This document shows positions 59,962 through 64,000 of a stretch of 64,000 bases of DNA, piece after piece. This DNA is from Burkholderiaceae bacterium. Lineage in GTDB: Bacteria; Pseudomonadota; Gammaproteobacteria; Burkholderiales; Burkholderiaceae_E. Under the pieces are notes generated by a model that had not been told where the DNA came from, did not search any database, and saw nothing but the letters and a program-made list of their open reading frames with translations. The first letter of the stretch is position 1; each line of letters starts with the position of its first letter. The stretch covers positions 62,001 through 126,000 of the forward strand of contig JACKLP010000003.1 in the NCBI GenBank assembly GCA_024235875.1. Direction: 5' to 3'. A program made the translations under genes and the position numbers.

Positions 59962-61247
59962 GCGCCGTGCCCAAGCCGGCGCCCACCCCGATGGCAAAGA
60001 TCTTCGACGGCCTGAAGGTCGCCGACTTCACCTGGGCCGCCGCCGGACCGATCATCACCAAGCAACTGGCCGACAACGGCGCCACGGTGGTCAAGCTGGA
60101 GTCCACCAGGCATCCGGATAGCATCCGGATGGGCGGGCCCTTCACCGACAACAAGCCGGGCCTGAATCGCAGCGGCTTCTTCGCCGACTTCCACACCTCC
60201 AAGCTCAGCCTCGCGCTGGACCTGGGCCACACCCGCGCGATCGAGGTCGTCAGGCCGCTGATCGAATGGGCCGACGTGGTGGCCGAGAGCTTCCGGCCCG
60301 GCGTGATGAAGCGCTGGGGCTTCGACTACGCCGCCTTGCGACGGATCAACCCGCGCATCGTGATGCTCAGCTCCTCGCTCTACGGTGCCGACGGACCGTG
60401 GGCGATGCACCCAGGCTATGGTGCACAGGGCGCGGCGCTCGCCGGCATCCACACGCTCACCGGCTGGCCCGACCGGCCACCGGCGATCCCCAAGGGCGCG
60501 TACTCGGATTCGGTGTCGCCACGCTTCGGGCTTGCCGCGCTGATGGCCGCGCTGATCCACCGCGAGAAGACCGGCGAGGGCCAGCACATCGAGCTCTCGC
60601 AGATCGAGACCACGCTGCAGATCGTGGCACCCGAGCTGCTCTGCCACCAGGTGAGCGGCGAAGTGCCGACGCGGCAGGGCAATCGCAAGCCCGGCAGCCT
60701 GGTCCACGGCGTCTATCCGTGTCGGGGCGAGGAAAGCTGGATCGCGATCGAGTGCACGACCAAGGCGCAGCGCGCGGCGCTGGCGGCGGTGCTGAATATC
60801 GATCCGGCGTCTCTTGGGGCTCGGGAGTCCGACACAGCCAACAAGCCCGACACGCCCGACGCGGCCGGCGCCGCTCGCGTCGTGGGCGCACCGATCGACG
60901 CCGAAGCCATCGACCACATCATCGCCGAACGGACCGCCTCGCACGATGGTCCGACGCTGATGGACGCGTTGCGTGCCGCCGGCGTGCCGGCGGGCATGGC
61001 CTGGAAGGCCACCGAGCTGCTGCACGATCCGGTACTGCGCGCGCGCCACCACTACTGGTCGCTGGATCACCCGGAGATGGGGCGGCTCGACTACAACGGC
61101 CCCGCCTACCGGTTCGAGAAGACGCCGTCCGAGCTGGCCAGTGCGTCGCCCTGCCTGGGCGAACACACCGAGCGGGTGCTGCGCGACATCCTGGGGTTCG
61201 ATGATGCGCGGATCGAGGCGCTGCGGGCGGATGGGATTCTGGGCTGA
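59958..61247 (+). CDS. CaiB/BaiF family III CoA-transferase, subunit without catalytic Asp
   Basis: A 429-residue family III CoA-transferase partner. N-terminal 'IFDGLKVADFTWAAAGPIITKQLADNGATVVKLES' and 'GFFADFHTSKLSLALDLGHTRA' are typical. At the catalytic position, PGYGAQGAALAG has Gly155 where the first subunit has D143. An unusual ~40-residue Ala/Asp-rich insert (about 285-325) sits before the C-terminal domain. Presumed structural or regulatory half of a heteromer; overlaps the previous gene by 4 bp. Confidence 0.9.
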   Translation: MSAVPKPAPTPMAKIFDGLKVADFTWAAAGPIITKQLADNGATVVKLESTRHPDSIRMGGPFTDNKPGLNRSGFFADFHTSKLSLALDLGHTRAIEVVRPLIEWADVVAESFRPGVMKRWGFDYAALRRINPRIVMLSSSLYGADGPWAMHPGYGAQGAALAGIHTLTGWPDRPPAIPKGAYSDSVSPRFGLAALMAALIHREKTGEGQHIELSQIETTLQIVAPELLCHQVSGEVPTRQGNRKPGSLVHGVYPCRGEESWIAIECTTKAQRAALAAVLNIDPASLGARESDTANKPDTPDAAGAARVVGAPIDAEAIDHIIAERTASHDGPTLMDALRAAGVPAGMAWKATELLHDPVLRARHHYWSLDHPEMGRLDYNGPAYRFEKTPSELASASPCLGEHTERVLRDILGFDDARIEALRADGILG

Positions 61248-61256
61248 GTACGGCGT

Positions 61257-61784
61257 TCAGACCTCGCGATAGAACTTCGCCCGCCGCCGCACCGGCTCCA
61301 GCAAGCCCCAGTCCCCGTCCTTCACCACATTGCCCTGCGGCCAGGGCGGCCGCGGCTCGAGGCCGATCAACGGCAGCACGCGGTCGTGCTGGTAGTAGCG
61401 CGCGGCCGTGTGCATCGTGAACAGGTTCGCGAAGCGCGGTGCCTCGGCACGGATCGCCTCGGCCAGCGCCAGCGCGGCGGCCGCGTCGAGCGCGGCGAAG
61501 CCTTGGCCATGCGCGGCGCGCGCGTTCGCGTCGAGTTGCTCGAGCCCCTGGCCGAGCGTGTCGATCGCGTCGGCGGGCAGGCCGGCGAGATCGTCGTAGA
61601 GGCCCAGCATCGAGGCCGCCGGCATGCGGCCATCGGCACTGGCCGGGATCATCAGGTCCACCAGCCGCGCCATCGTCGCGCGTTGTGCCACCGACCACGG
61701 ATGGCCGCCGGCGATCGGGTCGCTGTCGGCCTGGCCCACCGGGACCGCGGCACCGGAAGCCGGCTTTCGATCGGGCGGGTTCAT
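61257..61784 (-). CDS. Gluconate 2-dehydrogenase subunit 3-like small subunit
   Basis: A 175-residue protein that accompanies the GMC oxidoreductase upstream on the same strand. 'RATMARLVDLMIPASADGRMPAASMLGLYDDLAG' and 'LFTMHTAARYYQHDRVLPLIGLEPRPPWPQGNVVKDGDWGLLEPVRRR' fit the gluconate 2-dehydrogenase subunit 3 family. No Tat signal is seen, unlike many relatives. ATG 61784 follows GAAAGGA; an ATG at 61820 overlapping the GMC stop is possible. Confidence 0.78.
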   Translation of the reverse strand: MNPPDRKPASGAAVPVGQADSDPIAGGHPWSVAQRATMARLVDLMIPASADGRMPAASMLGLYDDLAGLPADAIDTLGQGLEQLDANARAAHGQGFAALDAAAALALAEAIRAEAPRFANLFTMHTAARYYQHDRVLPLIGLEPRPPWPQGNVVKDGDWGLLEPVRRRAKFYREV

Positions 61785-61812
61785 CGTCGTCGTCCTTTCA
61801 TGCCGCTCGCCC

Positions 61813-63420
61813 TCAATCATCGAACAGGTTCGAGAGCCGCTGCGTCATCGCGTCGGCGATGTAGAGCGCGAGCGCCTGGATCGTGCAGGTGGGGTTCACG
61901 CCGGCCGAGGTCACGAACACGCTGCCGTCGATGACGAACAGGTTGCGCACGTCGTGCGCGCGGCCCCATGCGTTGACCACCGAGGTCTCGGGGTCGGTGC
62001 CCATGCGCGCGGTGCCCAGGTTGTGCCAGCCGGCCAGCCGCCAGGGCGACTCGGCGATCACTTCGCGCGCGCCGGCGGCGCGCAGCACCTCGCTGGCGCG
62101 CGCCACCGCATGGTCGAGCATGCGGGCGGTGTTCTCGCTCAAGCGATAGCTGATCCTGGGCGCCGGGATGCCGTCGCCATCGGTCAGGACCGGATCGAGC
62201 GTGACGCGATTGTGCGGCTCGGGCAGGTCCTCGGTGATCACGACGAGCCCGGTGGTCCGGCGCCACAGCGCCGCGAAGGCGTCGTGATGAGAAGCTCCCC
62301 ACGGGATCCGGCCCGTGAGCAGGCCGTTGATCGCCGTGGTCACGGGGCCGCGCCCGCGCACCATCTCGAGCGTGTAGCCGCGCAAGAAACCACGCGCGCG
62401 ATCGGTCTCGTAGAACTCGTAGCTCGACAGGCAGCAGGCCATCGGCCCCATGTGCCCGTCCATGGGCTCTTCGAAGACGCCGGTGACCGACGCGTTCGGA
62501 TGGAACATCAGGTTGCGGCCCACCTGGTCGGAGCGGTTGGCGATGCCGTTCGGAAATCGCCCCGACACCGAATTGAGCATCAGGCGCGGCGTGCCGATGC
62601 CGTTGGCGGCCAGCACCACGACCTCGGCGCGCTGGTGGTGCTCGACGCCGTTGGCATCGACATACACCACGCCGCTCGCGAAGCCGCGTTCGTCGACCGT
62701 GATCTCGCGCACCCGGCAACGCGTGCGCAGCTCGACGCCGCGGCGGATCGCCTCGGGCCAGTAGGTGATGTCGGTGCTGGCCTTGGCGCCCTGGGCGCAG
62801 CCCACGGTGCAAAGCCCCAGGTTCTTGCACTGGTCGCGGCCTTCATAGGGACGGGTCGCGATCGCGCTGTCGGACGGCCACCAGTGCCAGCCGAGCGAGT
62901 TGAAGGCGCTCGCCATGCGCTCGCCGACCTCGCCCAGCGGTACCGGCGGCATCTGGACCGACTTGTCCGGCAGCGCCGGGTCGCCGGCCACTCCGGCCAC
63001 GCCCATCATCCGGTCGTTCTCGGCATAGAAGGGCTCGAGCGTGGCGTAGGAGATCGGCCAGTCGTCGGCCACGCCATCGCAGGTGCGCACGCGGAAGTCG
63101 CTCGGGTGGAAGCGCGGGAAGTGGGCGCCGTACATCACGGTGCCGCCACCGACGCCATTGAAGTTCGCGACCGCGATCGGCGAGTCCTTGGCGTTGACGG
63201 GATAGTCGGCCACGCCGCGACGCGCGTTCGGGTTGAAGCTGTAGTCGCCGAGCGAGCGCAGCTCCCAGTCACGGCCGGTGGTGGGATAGGTGTCGGGGCG
63301 CATCCAGTCGCCCTGCTCCAGGCACAGGATGCGCATGCGGGTGTCGGCCATGCGCCAGGCAAAAGCCGCACCCGCGGCACCGGCACCGATGATCAGGACG
63401 TCGACGATATCGTTGGACAC
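61813..63420 (-). CDS. GMC-family FAD oxidoreductase
   Basis: A 535-residue membrane-type GMC dehydrogenase. FAD motif 'DVLIIGAGAAGAAFAWRMAD' at residues 7-26; 'NFNGVGGGTVMYGAHFPRF'; C-terminal active site 'LAGWHNLGTARMGTDPETSVVNAWGRAHDVRNLFVIDGSVFVTSAGVNPTCTIQALAL' with the catalytic His/Asn positions. A Cys cluster (CKNLGLCTVGCAQGAK) could hold a 3Fe-4S centre, as in sorbitol and fructose dehydrogenase relatives. Paired with the small subunit downstream. Substrate is probably an alcohol of the nearby pathway. Confidence 0.9.
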   Translation of the reverse strand: MSNDIVDVLIIGAGAAGAAFAWRMADTRMRILCLEQGDWMRPDTYPTTGRDWELRSLGDYSFNPNARRGVADYPVNAKDSPIAVANFNGVGGGTVMYGAHFPRFHPSDFRVRTCDGVADDWPISYATLEPFYAENDRMMGVAGVAGDPALPDKSVQMPPVPLGEVGERMASAFNSLGWHWWPSDSAIATRPYEGRDQCKNLGLCTVGCAQGAKASTDITYWPEAIRRGVELRTRCRVREITVDERGFASGVVYVDANGVEHHQRAEVVVLAANGIGTPRLMLNSVSGRFPNGIANRSDQVGRNLMFHPNASVTGVFEEPMDGHMGPMACCLSSYEFYETDRARGFLRGYTLEMVRGRGPVTTAINGLLTGRIPWGASHHDAFAALWRRTTGLVVITEDLPEPHNRVTLDPVLTDGDGIPAPRISYRLSENTARMLDHAVARASEVLRAAGAREVIAESPWRLAGWHNLGTARMGTDPETSVVNAWGRAHDVRNLFVIDGSVFVTSAGVNPTCTIQALALYIADAMTQRLSNLFDD

Positions 63421-63447
63421 GTCAGGGAGCCTCGTGGCTAGCTATCG

Positions 63448-63459
63448 TACCGTATGGTA
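63448..63459. promoter_or_regulatory. Short palindrome between divergent GMC and acyl-CoA ligase genes
   Basis: TACC-GTAT-GGTA, symmetric arms in the 80-bp divergent gap; a possible regulator site. It does not match the AATGGTT sites. Confidence 0.4.
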
Positions 63460-63500
63460 GTGTACGTTCTCCGGCGACCCGCGCCGGTGGAGGAGACACG

Positions 63501-64000
63501 ATGAGCGGCGAGGCATTCGACCTGCAGGCCCATGCGCGCGCGATGCGCGAGCGCGGCTACTGGACCGACGTCACCCTGGACCAGCTGCTTGCACGCGCGA
63601 TCGAAAAGTCGCCGAACAAGCGTGCACTGGTCGCCTACCGCGCCGATGCGCCCGGCGATGAACCCGTGCTTTCGCTGACCTACGCCGAGCTCGGCGAGCG
63701 GGTGGCGCGCGTGGCCGGCTCGCTGCGGGCGATGGGTGTCGGCGCCGGCGACTTCGTGGCGGTGCAGTTGCCGAACTGGTGGGAGTTCGTGGTCGTGTCG
63801 CTCGCCTGCGGGCGTATCGGCGCGATCGTCAATCCGCTGATGCCGATCTTTCGCGAGCGCGAGCTGGGCTTCATGCTGGGCTTTTGCGATGCCAAGGTGT
63901 TCGTGGTGCCCGATACCTTCCGTGGCTTCGACTTCGCGTCGATGGCGCGCGGGCTGCAGCAATCGCTGCCGAAGCTCGAGCAGGTGGTCGTGGTGGGCGG
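63501..64000 (+). CDS. AMP-binding acyl-CoA ligase (cut by right window edge)
   Basis: The first 166 residues of an ANL-superfamily acyl-CoA synthetase. 'TYAELGERVARVAGSLRAMGVGAGDFVAVQLPNWWEFVVVSLACGRIGAIVNPLMPIFRERELGFML' matches the start of the adenylation domain, close to cyclohexanecarboxylate- or short/medium-chain-CoA ligases. The ATP motif lies outside the window. A GGAGGAG site precedes the ATG. Likely activates an acid in the same pathway as the CoA-transferases. Confidence 0.9.
   Translation, partial: MSGEAFDLQAHARAMRERGYWTDVTLDQLLARAIEKSPNKRALVAYRADAPGDEPVLSLTYAELGERVARVAGSLRAMGVGAGDFVAVQLPNWWEFVVVSLACGRIGAIVNPLMPIFRERELGFMLGFCDAKVFVVPDTFRGFDFASMARGLQQSLPKLEQVVVVG

Noticed and set aside
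1..64000. Search by eye for CRISPR arrays, tRNA/rRNA genes, riboswitches, phage integrases and att-type direct repeats.
   Set aside because: None seen. The excisionase-like HTH protein at 1650 alone does not indicate a prophage or integrative element.

Overview
The window looks like chromosomal DNA from a GC-rich proteobacterium, most likely a betaproteobacterium of the order Burkholderiales. That is inferred from style only: high GC, long overlapping operons, a TRAP solute receptor, a fused LivHM permease, CaiB-type CoA-transferases and several degradative operons. There is no rRNA, tRNA, CRISPR array, integrase or replication origin that I can see.

Region 1 (1-13745) is an accessory/defence segment next to a TRAP transporter receptor gene. 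It holds an excisionase-type HTH protein, a Type III restriction-modification operon (mod intact; res split by a 1936-bp IS21-family element with 4-bp target duplications), a 1097-aa PLD-nuclease/helicase/DUF3427 protein with an unexplained N-terminal block, a DUF4160-DUF2442 pair and a TacA-TacT toxin-antitoxin (TA) pair. Base composition is visibly less GC-rich from about 1.6 to 8.6 kb, especially in the target-recognition part of mod.

Region 2 (13746-32210) is mixed. It contains a TauD-type dioxygenase, an acyltransferase-3 membrane protein, a Xre/RES TA pair overlapping a polyol dehydrogenase gene, an SDR, queC with a TetR regulator, a DUF2306-RraA pair behind a double-palindrome operator, three related O-methyltransferase-like genes, a hydrolase-LuxR regulator with a decayed paralogue beside it, an enoyl-CoA hydratase and a large Kelch/Ig lipoprotein.

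Region 3 (32218-48558) is the most coherent system: a two-armed regulon that I read as aerobic, reductive nicotinate catabolism. The minus-strand arm (hnr-like 6-hydroxynicotinate reductase, UPF0280 protein, two PF06684 'amino acid synthesis' paralogues, Liv-type ABC transporter, NicA/NicB-like nicotinate hydroxylase) diverges from a plus-strand arm (ferredoxin-NADP reductase, TetR regulator, enamidase). A 13-bp perfect inverted repeat lies between the arms. Uptake, hydroxylation, ring reduction and ring opening are covered; the UPF0280 and PF06684 proteins have no assigned role.

Region 4 (48627-51100) has a VapC/Phd pair, a broken glycosyltransferase gene and other decayed fragments. Region 5 (51130-64000) is a second degradative cluster: acyl-CoA dehydrogenase, FAD monooxygenase, GntR/FCD regulator, DUF35 protein, thiolase-like protein without the usual cysteine, Rieske oxygenase, a CoA-transferase pair in which one subunit lacks the catalytic Asp, GMC oxidoreductase with a small subunit, and an acyl-CoA ligase running off the right edge. 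Two matching palindromes of the FadR/FCD type flank it. A HigBA TA pair sits inside. The substrate is unknown to me.
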